From NCBI GenBank assembly GCA_964006375.1, contig OZ023265.1, forward strand, positions 147,294,393 through 147,358,392: DNA of 64,000 nucleotides, written 5' to 3'. The notes under the pieces were generated by a model that did not search any database, had not been told where the DNA came from, and saw nothing but the letters and a program-made list of their open reading frames with translations. The position numbers were made by a program, and so were the translations under genes. Of this stretch, positions 52,077-64,000 are shown piece by piece (positions within the stretch are counted from its first letter, which is position 1; every line of letters starts with the position of its first letter). This stretch comes from Tillus elongatus. Its lineage: Eukaryota > Arthropoda > Insecta > Coleoptera > Cleridae.

Positions 52077-53153
52077 TTAAGAATGGAAGACAACATCATT
52101 CAAATTACTGCCACGGCTAGCCTTACAATACCCCATTCGATCAGTCCAATTTTTCAGTACATTTTCGATTGTTTGGGCCTCTATTTCCTCAATGGCAACT
52201 TCGATTTCATGTTTCAAGTCATCAATCGTCTCTGCATGGTTAGCGTAACACTTGTCTTTAACGACTCCCCACAAAAAAAGGTTCAAGGGAGTCAAATCGT
52301 AGCTTCTAGGTGGCCAATGGACATCAATATTTCGGCTGATTATGCGATTTTCGAAAACAGTGCGCAAAAGATCGATTGTTACGTTGGCTGTGTGACACGT
52401 TGCGCCGTCCTGTTGAAACCAAATGTCGTCTATGTCATACTCTTCGATTTTGGGAAACAAACAATCTCTTAGCATGGCGCGGTAGCGATCGCCATTCACC
52501 GTAACGGCGTTTCCTTGCTCATTTGCAAAGAAAAATGGCCCAATATTGCCGCCAGACCAAAATCCGCACCAGACAGTCAATCGTTGTGGATGCATTGGTT
52601 TCTCCACGATGACGTGTGGATTTTCTGAGCCCCAGATACGACAATTTTGCTTATTGATGTATTCTCCGAGGTGGAAATGAGCTTCATCTGAAAAGATGAT
52701 TGTTCGGTAAAAATGCATATCTTCAATCAAGCGGTCTTCGGCCTATTGAGCAAACCGAAAACGCATCAGATGGTCATGCGGCTTCAGCTCTTGCACTAGT
52801 TGAACTCGCATTCATACCGAGATCTTTATGCAACATTGTTCTCAAAGAAGTGCGTGAAATGTTCAATTCTTGAAAACGATGACGATTTGTGTTGATGGTT
52901 GTTCACGCACACTCTGAGCAACAGCAGCGATGTTTTCGGTTGAGCGGACTGGACGAGTACGTACACGGGTTGTTTTATCCAACAACGATCCAGTTTCACG
53001 AACTCGCTTCACAAATTGATCTACAAACTACGTTTTTGGCACATCCTTTTTGTCAAATTTGTTTCGTAAATTTCTTACAGTTTGAGTAGAAGACTCACCA
53101 CTTTGGAAATAAGTTTTTAATATTTCCCAACTTTGTTTTCTAGTTATTAACAT
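52077..53153 (-). pseudogene. Tc1/mariner-type transposase, nearly complete
   Basis: The start MLITRKQSWEILKTYFQSGE is at 53153. The N-terminal DUF4817-type helix-turn-helix includes FVKRVRETGSLLDK. The C-terminal 217 codons (52730-52077) are open. They contain IIFSDEAHFHLGEYINKQNC (first Asp), QRLTVWCGFWSGG, WFQQDGATCHTA (second Asp), and HWPPRSYDLTPLNLFLWG, whose Asp lies about 36 residues later. The usual Pro before that Asp is Tyr here. Catalytic Asp residues are kept. Stops and at least one frameshift lie between 52735 and 53060, so only the catalytic half is intact. It would cut and paste at TA sites. Confidence 0.85.
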
Positions 53154-53287
53154 TTTTCAATTCTAAAAATGTGCATTCCTATATAAGTCACAGCTATCTT
53201 TCCATGTAAAATAATTTGAAGTCGATATCACTTCCGGGGTAACCGGAAGTAGCGATCAACTTTGTTATTCTAAATGGAACACCCTGT
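52077..53287 (-). mobile_element. Tc1/mariner-type element (DUF4817 group), second lineage
   Basis: Its outer right end is ...AAATGGAACACCCTGTA (about 53271-53287) with an inner 'cttccggggtaaccggaagt' stem. The left end is not identified. It contains one decayed transposase. Confidence 0.6.
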
Positions 53288-53550
53288 ATATTTTTAAATA
53301 TTTGGATTGTACGTAAAATCATGTGTACATCAGCGTCAACTTTCCTTATCTACCTTCAATTGTTTCAAAGTTATTGTGATTTTTTTAAATGTTTATTCAC
53401 TTGCATTGAAATAGATATATAGGTTTGATAGATAGATAAATATTGAAGCCACTCGTCATTTATTTTTCATAATTAAGAAGTAAATTTTGTTAGTCGCTAG
53501 TACGGATATTAGGTTTGTAGAATGTACAAGGATAATTGATCTCATTTATA

Positions 53551-54720
53551 CAGTATGTCCAAAATTTTATGGCGAATCAGGAACACTTCAAAGATCAAAA
53601 ACTCATTTTTTTTTCAAATAGAATACTCTATTTTTTAACACTTACATAAAAAATCTAATTCTACGTCGAAAAGTTATAGCATACCCTATACCAATCTGCG
53701 GCAGTTTTCCTGTTATTACCGTTTCTTTAAAGAAAAGAAAAAAATAAGGTCTCATAAATAAATCCTATAACGCCAATATTGAGAATATTTCAACAAGATA
53801 ACTATATGACAATAAGTCAGTTTAGATGCCTTTAGAAAAAAAAAAAACGTTAGAGGTATTAATTTTTGGGAGGCACACTTTGAAAGATATATCACAAATA
53901 ATAAATAGGAATCCACGTTCAGAACGTAGGCCATGAGTTTGACAACTATCTTAAAAATATAAAAAAGCTTTTGTCATTATTTATCAAAAGTGCGTAAACA
54001 ATTGTAGTGGTATAAATTAAGCATTGTTATTATTGATATTGCCATTTGTATAAGGTGCATTATCTAATTGGTATAAAATGGGAAATGGTAAATATTTCAA
54101 TGGTGATATTCTAAATTTATTTTATATTCATGGTGAATGTGGCAAAAATGTGCCAGAACCTGTAGGATATTTAACCAAAGGTTTCTGAATTTACCAGTAA
54201 TGCACATAAGTAAATCTCCAAGACGATTTTTTTTTTGGAACTGGCAGTATCAAGCGACGTAAGGTCAAATCTACGAAGCCTGTTACAGGTGATGAGCTAA
54301 ATCAGGTTTTTCAAGCTTATCTGGGTAGCTCTATATCGGCCGCTACCCAAGATTTAAGTATTTCAAGAATGTCAATTCAACGAATCCTGAAACAACAGGA
54401 GATGCATCCTTATTCGGAGATTCCGGTACCTGCCCTTCATACGGGAGATGAACTTATAAGGCTTCAATATTGTCAAGATATCCAATCAAGACTTCTAGAT
54501 CACCCGCATCTTCTGTCAAAAATATTTAGGAGTGACGAGTCTAAATTCACCAGGGAAGGAATCTTAAATCGTCGAAATAATCATTATTGGGTTAGAGTAA
54601 GTAGACAAAGGAATATCCAAGAACGATTTATTTTTAACGTATTCTGCATTATTCAGATGAAAAGGTGCATTATGAAATTTAATTGTACAGTGCGTATTGA
54701 GAAAGTGAAGCAAAAATCCT
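53551..54720 (+). mobile_element. Tc1/mariner-type element, third lineage, 3' truncated
   Basis: The left terminus CAGTATGTCCAAAATTTTAT follows a TA. The transposase starts at 54078 and stops abruptly after the first catalytic block; no right terminus is seen. A SINE head lies at the broken edge. Confidence 0.6.
54078..54720 (+). pseudogene. Tc1/mariner-type transposase, N-terminal part
   Basis: MGNGKYFNGDILNLFYIHGE (54078) matches the start of DUF4817-type transposases. After a frameshift, SISAATQDLSISRMSIQRIL (about 54330-54395) forms the second helix-turn-helix. IFRSDESKFTREGILNRRNN (about 54520-54580) holds the first catalytic Asp. The second and third Asp regions are missing. A stop (54174) and a frameshift break the N-terminus. 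Confidence 0.72.
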
Positions 54721-54721
54721 A

Positions 54722-54790
54722 GGAATCGAACCGGGTACCCCTCGGTTCAGAAGTACACGTGAACCACCAATCTGCACATCTTCAGAAGGT
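54722..54790 (-). mobile_element. tRNA-derived SINE head
   Basis: On the minus strand 'ggtggttcacgtgtact' (box A region) and GGTTCGATTCC (box B, about 54722-54735) resemble the head of the SINEs at 27708 and 37897. The body is missing. Confidence 0.55.
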
Positions 54791-55620
54791 GATACCTTAC
54801 TGGAAGTGTTCTGTGATTATTTTCAAGTTGTTTCTGTTCAATTCAATAATTAGTTCAGACTTCTTTGTTGATTAGGTGATGAACCGTTTTACCAGCCTTG
54901 AATCTGGCGTTTTCTCCAATATGACAGCATTTGGTTCTTCTCCCAAGTATTAAGTTAATTTTTATATAGCTCTCTGTTCATCAACAATAGGTCTATAGAC
55001 CATATAATGGTAATGTTGCTGCCCATTTTGTAGCGCTCCCTGCTTCCTCATTTTCTTCAATGCCTTGATGCCTTGGTACCCACATTAAAGTTACTTTGCA
55101 GCCAGTTATTTAAAGGATTTTTTGGGGGCCTAGGTCACCTTAGACAAGGTTTTGAAAGATTTCAGAGTCTTTAAGAATGCCTACCTGTCTAGATGAAGTA
55201 GACCTCTCTTTGTTTTAGTCGCCTTTGTATGCACTCTTGTAACCAATAGTAAGCATTTTTGCTTGAAGGGTGGAAGTTTTTCCTAGGGACTTAGCAAGTC
55301 TGAAGTATGATTCTCTTATTCCTGACCTGACCTGACTTGAACTGACCTGACCTGACCTGACCTGTCTGTATACCGTATGAATTAGTTGTTTGCCAGCTTT
55401 TCAATGCCTCTGTCTCATTGTTTGGCCGTCCTTTATGCCCAGGTCAAATGGGACTATGAAGTCCAGTTTAGCTGGCATTTGATATGTTGTTTCGGCGAGT
55501 GGCTCCAATGGAATAATATCCCCGGATTCCCAAGTCTATTTGTTTTAATTTGTCTGCTTAAAATAGTCTTGAAGCATTTTGTGCTGCTTCACACTTCACG
55601 CTTATCTGCAGTGGAGTAAG
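54791..55620 (-). pseudogene. LINE RNase H/C-terminal fragment, same family as 9600-11760
   Basis: Minus-strand translation gives SSTKCFKTIFKQ, then LDFIVPFDL (compare KCFETISSSQ and the following text in the 9600-11760 copy). The RNase H end reads VTLMWVPRHQGIEENEEAGS (about 55045-55105). A C-terminal HRTLPVRYHLLKM (about 54795-54840) follows, which matches GHFPVRYYLIKM of the other copy. Stops are scattered through it. A CCTGA-type minisatellite lies within (55321-55367). Confidence 0.65.
55321..55367. repeat. (CCTGA)n minisatellite
   Basis: About nine units of CCTGA, two slightly changed (cttga, actga), inside the LINE fragment. Confidence 0.9.
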
Positions 55621-57420
55621 ATTCAGCATTGCATCTATTGAACATATGTGTGTAAACAAATTCACAGTACTTAGTAGTATAATACCTCAATAATATGGTA
55701 TATACAGTGAAAAGTGTAACATTTAACGCGTTATAACTTTGAAAATATTGATTTGAGAAAAAAAGTTTAAAGTAAAAGTTGTAGGAAATTTGTCGGTTAG
55801 TTATAAGCGTTTTATTGTTTAATCAATTATTAACAAAGATATAGGTAAAAAAGTGAATAAATGATTTCTAATAGTCGTATAAGTTGTAAACGGTGAGTAG
55901 TTGTAAACGGTGAGTGATACAAAAAAAAAATAACAAAAAAGATGAGAAATCTAATTATCTACAATAAAGGTCATTACTATTTTTGGCCTAAAGTGCACAG
56001 TTACGGAGATATAGGCCGAAACGGTTTTCTCAAATTGGCGGTACTTCCGCCCTCCTAATTTGTAAGGATTTTGTGTTTTTACATTCAGTACGTCATTCTG
56101 AGCATAGGTATTAAAACAAAAAACTCCTGTAGTTTAGTGCATTATAGACTAGAGTAACGGGCTCCTCTATTGCCAGTACTATAATAGGTGTGTAGCATAT
56201 TCTATCTTATCTAATAGGTATGCAGTTAAAAAGTTGAGTGCTCTTTTTTCAGTCAGTTTGTATAATATTTTTCACGTAAGATAGGTACTATTACAGTTCT
56301 ATGTGTTAAGAAAATTCATCTTTAATTCAATTCTATTAAGGCATAAAACCATAGTTAATTATAGAAACAGGTAATGCCTCTTATTGCCCTTGCATAAAGT
56401 ATAATTCCCTTTGTCACTTATAACTGTCGCAGTACCCGTCTTACATGAAAAATGCTATAATCCATGTTACGACCGTGATTAGTAATAATCGATTATTTAG
56501 TAATACTAAATAGATAATGCTTTAAAAAAGTAGGCAATATATTTTTAATGAATTGTTATATTTATATTATGTATATATTTTTAAAGTGACGTCAGGCAAC
56601 AATTTCCCGATCCTGCGGTGTGCGCCAACATATTTTGAAGAAGTGAGTTAACACATGTAAACAGTGAATTGAGTTGGCGAAATTGCGCGACGCAGTGCAG
56701 TCTTGCACATGTCTAGTGTTGTTTTTTTTTTAAAAAGGCGCACTGCAACCACAGATTTTATAAAACATTGTATGATGTAGGAACTTCCTTTGTCGAGATA
56801 TGAAGATTTTCATAAAAAGCCAACGATATATCTAATGGCTTATTACCAGCTACAGCGTTTTTGGCCTTGTTAGTTTATCTTTGATACCTACTACCAGTTT
56901 CGTTACTTTTTTTTTTAATAATTTGGAAACATACCCTTCATTAGTTTGTGACCGAAAGGATATACTTTATAATGACGTTTCTTGCACACGATTATTAATA
57001 TTTCAAGTCCTAGGTTGTCGCTCAACTCTGCCGTTATAATATCATTAATGATCATTATTAAATTGTAAATAAGTTTTCATTTTTCTGATGTGAAGCTCTC
57101 TAATGTATTAAAAATTGCAGATTACTGATAACAAACAATGTTCAAAATTGACAGCTACAAATATTGTCAAATGTTTTCATTGGGTAACTTGATAATAAAT
57201 TGATAAATGTAGTCCAACCGAAGGAGGTGATTTTTAAGAGAATGTTACTTTGATTTTGCCACTCGAAAAAATAATTAGTTAACATAGCACCGAAATTGTT
57301 TACCCTAGCAAAATTAAATATCAGCAGTTTGTAGAAACAATGTCGAAAAACTTTTTTTTCTTGTATAAAGAAGATGTCAGGAAAGATAAGTGTCTTTTCC
57401 TATTTTTTAGTAGCACTGTA
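55621..57420. other. Unassigned interval
   Basis: No coding likeness. There is a short tandem duplication 'gttgtaaacggtgagt' (about 55884-55916). TATACAGTG at 55699 and CACTGTATA at 57413 mirror each other over 9 bp only, too little to call an element. Confidence 0.45.
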
Positions 57421-57539
57421 TATTAGTGAATTTTCATTAAGAAAATTCACTAATAGAGAGGTATCGATTATTGGAAAATTTCTCTAAATGAGCGCGAATT
57501 AGGGCCCCTAGAACCAAAATCCAAGGTCAGTTGAAAAGT

Positions 57540-57615
<76 letters not shown>

Positions 57616-59990
57616 CTTCACCAATCGAAACCAAATTTGACAATTGCCTTCATTTTGTTAATAGCTTGGATGAGTTCGTTAGACACTTTTGACACTTACA
57701 TACTTTCAGAAAAAATGTGAAAAAGACTTTGAAAACGCAATATCTTTTAAATTACTAGAAGTATGAAACTAAAACTTTACGCGCACGTAGATATCGTATC
57801 GATGGATCTCCCTGCCAAACTTGAACTTAATCGGTTCATTACCTCTAAATGGGTGCCTATAATGTTAGAGAAGGTCAGACAGATATATCAGAGTTACGCT
57901 GCTGTTGCAAACAAATGCTCCAAATTAAATTTCACACCAACAGGTTAGAAAAATATGTCACAATAAACAATCAGCGGGGTCGCCATTTGCCAAAACTCTC
58001 ACCTGAATTTGAAGATATCAGGAATATATAGAGTAATAAATAAAAATTTTAATGAAAGTTATTCAATTTTTTAAAGGCAATCTAGAACAACGTTTTATTA
58101 TGTGTAAATATAAAGCTTCCCATTCTTCAAGGTATTTAAAACCCATCACCCTCTCCTAGTTAAATCTGACAAGACCAGTTAGCTATTTGTCATTGTCATT
58201 TGTTAGTTTGCAAACTGACAGTAGGGTTGAGTCAAATTCGAGGTTATCTTCTTCTTCTTTGTTTAAAGACGTCATAAACAAATAATCAGACACAGCTAAT
58301 ACCTTAGAATCTTGGACTAAGGTACATATTGTTTACTTTTAGTTTTTAGTGGATTTTCATTATTATTTACTCTTCATGTGGTTTATGAAAAATTTTAGGT
58401 AGAAACCACAAAATATCATGCAGTAGTCTAAATTATACCAATAAACATATGTTGTGTAAATTATTAAAATTTAAATTTCAAAATTTTGTATTGTTTATAT
58501 TTATAATTTCATTTTCAAAAAGTATGGATACAGCAATAGTAAATAGATGTTGTGAAAGGATTTGGGTGGAGTAAGTGCGTTATGGTAGCCAATTTCCGTA
58601 AAAATATTCCAAATGGTGATAGTTCAATTTCCCATTAAACAGGATTCTTCAGTTTTGATACATACTAAAACCTATATAAAAGCAGCGTGGGTAATAAATT
58701 TAAGAAATAACACAAAGAGCGTCAGAAACAATGATAATTTTATTTTACAAAACCATTTTTGTTATTTTGTTTGCAGAAGCTTTTTCGATTGAGTGGACTA
58801 AAACGGATCATCCAAGCGACGAATAAGGAAAAATACCTGCCACGTTTGGTAGGTACATTCGTTTTGTAAATAAAAATAAAATGTTCTGTAAATTTGCAGA
58901 TTAGCGCACGGTGCTTTTTAGAAAACAAAATCAGAAACATGTTTAAATCTCCTTCTGGATGCAAAGGACTGAATAGGGGTGTTGGGCGGGGAAGAATATA
59001 AAGAGTAGATGTGAACGAAAACTGTGAAAAAAATTAGCTTAGTTGTACCTCTATAAGCTGCCTTTATCCCATTTTGCAGCTATACCTCCTTAAAATTCTG
59101 TTTATCCCGCTCAGAACCTATATATTCAGCGCAGGTCCCGTAACTTTCTTGCGGGTTGTTTCCAAGAAACGTTTCGTGTTTACATTGTTCTTGTTTAGGC
59201 ATTCAAGGTGGTTGCACGCATGCAGAAGGGGAAGGGGAACCTCTGCAATAAAGCGGCGAACAAAGATTTTCAATGTATGTTTAAATTTTTACCCCATTTC
59301 GTTTGTTTCAAATATTTTTCCAAAAATGAAATTTAGGTTGCCTTGTTTGTCAGTCTTACATAGAGAGCTACAATATTTCATCATTTTCAAAAAGTGTGGA
59401 TACAGCATCAGTAATAAGTGTTGAAAAAGATCTGGGTGCAGCAACTATTTGAAATCCGAAAGCTCAGTTTCCTATTAAGCTAGAATCTTCAATCTTGAAC
59501 CATAGTAACACCTATGTAAACGCACTGTGGGTACTAAATTAAAGAAAAATAACACAATGAGCTTCGCGGATAACCACAAGTTGGTTTAAAAAGCATTTTT
59601 TGTTGTTTTGTTTGCAAAAACTAGTTCGATTTGATTGACTAAAACAAAACCATCCAAGCAATTAAAAGGAAAAATACTTACCATATTTATAATTTGGCAG
59701 GTACATTTCCTTTGTAACTAATTAATTTTTTTTTAGAAAACTTTTGTGAGTTTAATGAAATTTGTAGCACAATTTTTTTAAAGAGACTTGCAGTGCTGAC
59801 ATATATCTCTACCAAACTATAATTTTCTAGCTCCATCGAAAATAGAAAATTATTTAAATAATCGCTAACTGGGCCCTCTAAAACCTCCAAGGTCCATTTA
59901 AATTTAAAGAATTAGTTTTAATAATATATCTTACTACTGGTGTACAATTCTTATGAAAATTCACTACTATAATGCACTTGCTGCGTCCCG
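57421..59990 (+). mobile_element. Long HT-type repeat, complete copy 2
   Basis: 5' fold-back end at 57421-57455, 5' arm, (TA)n 57543-57611, 3' arm and the shared 1.5-kb extension. An inverted hairpin block lies at 58568-58600 (agtaagtgcgttatggtagc). The end is TTATGAAAATTCACTA with the hairpin at 59972-59986. Compared with 997-4650 it has extra DNA at about 58905-59385 and lacks the P-like element. No ORF longer than chance. Confidence 0.78.
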
Positions 59991-60564
59991 AAGATTTTTT
60001 TATACCTATGGAGATTATGATATATATGTACCCATTTATGTACTAATGGACACGCCACTGTAAATTACATACCTGTTGTATTTACATTATGAGCACATGC
60101 TCACATACCGGTATCGTTACTATGCCAACAAACACGTTGCGTAAATAATATGATTATATATTCACAGTAAATTACAAGTTATCCGTAGATTAAATAAAAA
60201 TAAAGATAACCCGATTATTAACACTGTACTGAAAAATGGTTTTGAAAGTGTTACTAACGCGTTTCTGCTTTTAGACGCAATTATGTGCAGTATAAGTACA
60301 TTGTAATTTTGTTGCGGAAAAAACTTTAATGCAGAAAGTTGTAATAGTAAAATGATGGTGCATAAACATCTTTAAGTATTAGTACGACTTTAAAACCACC
60401 ATTATACCAGCACTTATTTACGTGTAAAAATGTTTGAAACGTCCATTAAAATTATCATGCTTTTAGGAAATTAAAATTTTAAAATATATTGCCAATCACA
60501 TATCTGCAACTTATTTTATTTCAGCTTAAAGTAATAATAATAATAATAATAAGAACAATACGTT
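59991..60564. other. Unassigned interval
   Basis: AT-rich, with a short (AAT)n run at about 60530-60552. No coding likeness. Confidence 0.5.
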
Positions 60565-60688
60565 TTAGTGAATTTTCTTAGAAAAATCTCACTAATGGGG
60601 AGGTCCCTACTTTTGGATTTTGAAAAAAATTCTTTAAATGAGCTAGAACTAGGACACCCAGAACCCATATCCGGGGTCAGTTTAAATT

Positions 60689-60780
<92 letters not shown>
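60565..60780 (+). mobile_element. HT 5' half (5' arm plus TA core)
   Basis: 'agtgaattttcttagaaaaa', 'gagctagaactagg', 'cccatatccggggtcagttt', then (TA)n from about 60694 to 60780, where the next transposon begins. Confidence 0.75.
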
Positions 60781-60783
<3 letters not shown>

Positions 60784-63497
60784 TGTCCCAAACTGGATGG
60801 GAATGTATTGCTATCTCCGTTATTATTAGAGATAGGGAGACGGTTAAATTAGCAGTGTTTTGTAGAATTTCATGGTCGTTCCAAATATGCATTCTGCTCT
60901 GCCTCTTTTAGTTTTCAAGTTATTTTGAAAAAAAATAATTGTCGATTCCTTTTTTATTCATATTTAAGTAGGCGTTGATCTGACATGTCTAAGACTTACA
61001 CATTATCAGGACACTTTTTACAGAGTAATCTTTTTGTGTTATTCTGAACTTTGGATTGCCATTTTTTTTGAGCTACATGTATCAACCTTTGTTTTTATAA
61101 TGGCAGCCATATTGGATTTTTTGCTCACATGATAGCCCGTGAAAAGAGCTTTCCAATGATGTACAACTTGCTTGAGAAATTTTGTAATTGCACTGACAAT
61201 TTTGAGAAAAATCGTTTTGAGGATAGTAGGCTATGAAATCCAATACCAGAAAACAAATGAAAAAAAAAAGTGTTTACAAAGCAGTACGCCATGGGGTCTA
61301 ACAATAGACTTGTAGACTTCTACTTTTAACATAATTTTACGTAATGATTCACGATAAAAAAATATTATGATTTAATTTACAATACTTAATTGGGTAATAA
61401 TGCTAGCTAATATTATGTGAAACAGTTTAATAACAAAACCCGGCAATAACAAATAGAAACTTAAACTCCACAAAACAGCACAATTAGAAACAGAACTCAA
61501 CAAATAATAAAATGGAAACTTAAAAATACACTAAATTGAAAATTGTTCAATATGGCCACCGTTTTGTTCAATGCACTTCATATACCTTTTTGAAACATGC
61601 CTGCAAAGTCTGGTGAGGGTGTTTTGGTTAATATCATTTATAACTTCCGTGATTCTGTTTCGTAATTCATTGATATTTTGTGGTTGATCAAATTTATACA
61701 CAACATTCTTCAGAGTACCCCAAAAATAAAAGTCCATGGGTGTTATATCAGGACTTCGAACACACCAATGAACCGGCCCATTGCTACAAATCACATGATT
61801 ACAAAAATTCTTTGACGATCCTAGCATTGTGAGCTTGACAACCGTCTTGTTGGTACCAAATATTGTCTAAATTATCATAAACTCTTCTAATTGTTGGTAA
61901 GATATCATTTCTCAGTGGATTAAGATACCTTTTTCCAGTTAAATTATTTTCAAAAAGAACGGACCAACGATGAAGTTACCTGAAATTTTTTCAAATTAAC
62001 TGTCTAATCTACAAATAAAAATAACATTTTTTACCTAATAAGACGCACCAAACATTAATACCAAATCTCTCTTGCAATCGTCTTTCTTCTTTTAGTTGGG
62101 GATTTTCATTTGCCCAATCATGCCTACCTGGCGATTATACACACCACAACTTGTAAATCTGGATTCATCGGTCCATATTATCTTCAAATTAAAAATTTCA
62201 TCTTGTTGATATTGTCCTTGATACCATCTGCAGAATTGAAGTCGCTTAGGGTAATGGTCAACATTTAAGCCTTGTACGATTGTAGGTTGTATGGATGGTA
62301 ATGACTTTGTTTTAATACACGGTGTACCGTACTTTTTGAACGTCAATTAGCTCGCCATAAAACCGAACATATTGCGGAGGGTTTTCGTTTGAAACCTGTA
62401 AGAGGGCATTATTTCTTTCTTCATTTCTAGGCATTGGTAGATTCCTTGCGTGGAAGCTACCGTCGTTCAATAGATTGGTCACTATCCCGCGAAATATTTT
62501 GGTGTTTGGTTGTCGCCTTTCTGGGTAGTTGCTTTTATATGAATTTGCAGCTGTCTCAGTATTTCGGTTAGAATGAATATAATATTCCAATACGTCAAAA
62601 TATTCTTCATTACTGAACATATTGTTGAATAATATTTAAAATAAACAAACTATTTAGTACAAAATTTTAAGCAACTTATTGAATACACCTCAAATTGTTC
62701 AGATAATTAAGAATGACAATATTCTTAATGGTCGCGATAGTGTTATATCCATAGCAACCTTTCTTCTGTTGTCTTTTAGTTGACTTACGTTTAAAAATCA
62801 AACAATTTTCAAAGACGTCTTCGTAAATCATTAATCTGCTTTTTATTGAGTTCTGTTAGTAAATTTAGTTATTTACTAGGTTTACCTATTTAATCAAATT
62901 ATAAAAAATTTTCTAGGATAATGTAATATAAAATATCATTTGTAATAATAGGCCGATTCGTCGGTGTGCTCAAAATTCCTGTTTTTTATCGTGAATAATG
63001 ACGGAAAATTATGTTAAAAGTCGAAGTCTATTGTTAGACTCTATGGCCTTGTGAACACTTTTTTTTGTCATTTGTTTTCTGGTATTGGATTTCATAGCCT
63101 ACAATACTCAAAACGGTTTTTCTCAAAATTGTCAGTGCAATTATAAGATTTCTCAAGCATGTTGTAGATCGTTGGAAAGCTCTGTTCACAGACTATCACA
63201 TGAGCAAAAAAAATCCAATATGGCTGGCCTAATAAAAACAAACGTTGATACCTGTAGCTCAAAAACAAATGACAATCCAAAGTTGAAAATAGCACAAAAA
63301 GATTACTCTGTAAAAAGCGTCGTGATAATATGCAAGTCTTAGACATGTCAGATCAACGCCTACTTAGATATTGAAGAAAGAAAATCGACAAATTTTGTAT
63401 TTTCAAAATAACTCGAAAACGAAACGAGGCAGGGCAAAATACAAGTCATATTTGGAACGAGCATAAAATTCTACAAAACATTGCTAATTTAGTTCTC
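60781..63497 (-). mobile_element. Tc1/mariner-type element with terminal inverted repeats of about 500 bp
   Basis: The left tip GTGTGTCCCAAACTGG follows (TA)n. The left arm (about 60853-61362) and right arm (62980-63497) are reverse complements over about 500 bp with scattered differences. Examples are 'taggcgttgatctgacatgt', 'gcactgacaattttgagaaa' and 'gaaatccaataccagaaaac' against their complements. The outer 70 bp of the right arm is missing, where the sequence passes into pogo-like coding DNA. The transposase gene lies between the arms. Confidence 0.82.
61531..62620 (-). pseudogene. Tc1/mariner-type transposase of the long-TIR element
   Basis: Start MFSNEEYFDVLEYYIHSNRN at 62620, with NYPERRQPNTKIFRGIVTNL, is the DUF4817-type N-terminus. 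NLKIIWTDESRFTSCGVYNR (about 62140-62190) has the first catalytic Asp. The second lies in a frameshifted stretch near 61835-61860 (WYQQDGC-like when read in the right frame). The third is in VRSPDITPMDFYFWGTLKN (about 61735). The C-terminus RYMKCIEQNGGHIEQFSI ends at 61531. Frameshifts near 62330 and around 61830-62090 break it. Confidence 0.78.
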
Positions 63498-63980
63498 TTT
63501 TTCTTGCCAGGAAACTGGAATGTTTTTTCTATTTTCAACACCAAAGTCGTAAGCCAATTTACGCGTTTCTAAATCACTTAGTCCATGACACATATAGGCA
63601 TCAATTAAATATTGGGCTAGTAATTTTTCTTCTTTTATTGTAAATACACTTGGAAATCATGTTATAATTCGCAGTGATAATTATCTTTGTAATCATTATT
63701 TAAGACTAAACTTTTGGAGCTGCCTGTGTGATGCAGATTTAAATACAAAATATTTTATTGCTGCATTCCTTACCTTCAAACCCTGTTGTTCAACGGTTTT
63801 TATTGCATCAGTCATATTTACACTATATTCGATGTGGCTTGAGACACTCTTTTCGAAATGCTCAGTGAACTTCAATCTTGTATTTGCAAGAAATGATTTG
63901 CAAATAATTCTAAGGAAAGTTTTTTTGATGAAGTATATAATGAGACATGTCCCTCTATATACCGCAGTTGGTTGTCCCAA
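63498..63980 (-). pseudogene. pogo/Tigger-like transposase, N-terminal fragment
   Basis: Minus strand. MTDAIKTVEQQGLKVRNAAI (about 63755-63815) is a psq-type helix-turn-helix. After a frameshift, a stretch readable as VFTIKEEKLLAQYLIDAY, then LETRKLAYDFGVENRKN and IPVSW (63505-63660), follows the usual pogo/CENP-B layout (E-E--L--Y, LAY-A, P-SW). The frame runs into the right arm of the neighbouring transposon at about 63497. The DDE domain is absent. Confidence 0.6.
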
Positions 63981-64000
63981 TATGCACCATTAGACAAAAT

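Noticed and set aside
52889..53089. Forward ORF opposite the mariner-type transposase (also 51990-52472)
   Set aside because: Antisense shadows of the minus-strand transposase gene.
55699..57421. Transposon bounded by TATACAGTG and CACTGTATA
   Set aside because: Only 9 bp match and no coding or longer inverted repeat supports it.
59074..59424. 116-codon forward ORF inside the long HT copy
   Set aside because: No domain, absent from the sister copy at 997-4650, and it spans the private insertion.
63085..63342. ORFs on both strands in the right arm of the 60.8-63.5 kb element
   Set aside because: They lie in the terminal inverted repeat, which is non-coding in both arms and lacks protein likeness.

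Overview
The window looks like a repeat-dense, AT-rich nuclear region of an arthropod, most probably an insect. The support is the mix of mobile elements: R1-, CR1/Jockey- and R4-type LINEs, a piggyBac, hAT and Tc1/mariner DNA transposons, a P-like element with a THAP finger, tRNA-derived SINEs, and very many (TA)n arrays. The order cannot be fixed from sequence alone. I found no intact single-copy host gene, no functional tRNA or rRNA gene and no prokaryotic feature. Almost every recognisable protein is a decayed transposase or reverse transcriptase.

The most frequent element, called HT here, has a 5' arm with a self-complementary end, a core of about 60 to 190 bp of pure (TA)n, a 3' arm, and a short hairpin at the 3' end (ACGCA, 5-nt loop, TGCGT) followed by T-rich DNA. 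The subterminal sequence AGTGAATTTT occurs inverted at both ends. This resembles the non-autonomous Helentron (HINE/DINE-1) layout; that assignment is inference. About twenty complete or partial copies occur from end to end.

Layout. 1-9.5 kb: HT copies, a SINE, a THAP-encoding P-like element nested in a long HT copy, a CR1/Jockey-like LINE 3' half, and a 60-bp tandem repeat with an internal stem. 9.6-15.3 kb: a LINE with RT and RNase H, carrying a small hammerhead-bearing insertion, followed by a hAT element that itself contains a piggyBac. 16.3-18.2 kb: an R1-like LINE. 18.7-24.1 kb: HT copies whose (TA)n cores were hit by a solo LTR and by a mariner-like element. 25.6-30.5 kb: two parts of a CR1/Jockey-like LINE, with a Jockey fragment, a SINE and HT DNA between them. 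31.1-33.9 kb: an R4/R2-type LINE with a restriction-like endonuclease, flanked by palindromic (AAT)n(ATT)n arrays. 34-46 kb: HT copies, SINEs and Penelope-like repeats with hammerhead-ribozyme motifs. 46.7-55.6 kb: four Tc1/mariner-type elements, a hAT-type MITE, a possible Penelope C-terminus and a LINE fragment. 57.4-64 kb: a complete long HT copy, then a Tc1/mariner-type element with terminal inverted repeats of about 500 bp abutting a pogo-like transposase fragment.

The genes do not form a pathway; the region records layered insertion. The most interesting signals are the hammerhead-like ribozymes in Penelope-like repeats (two sequence families, one in a 0.55-kb palindrome), the HT family with its long (TA)n cores that later elements have invaded, and several nested insertions whose target-site duplications can be read directly.
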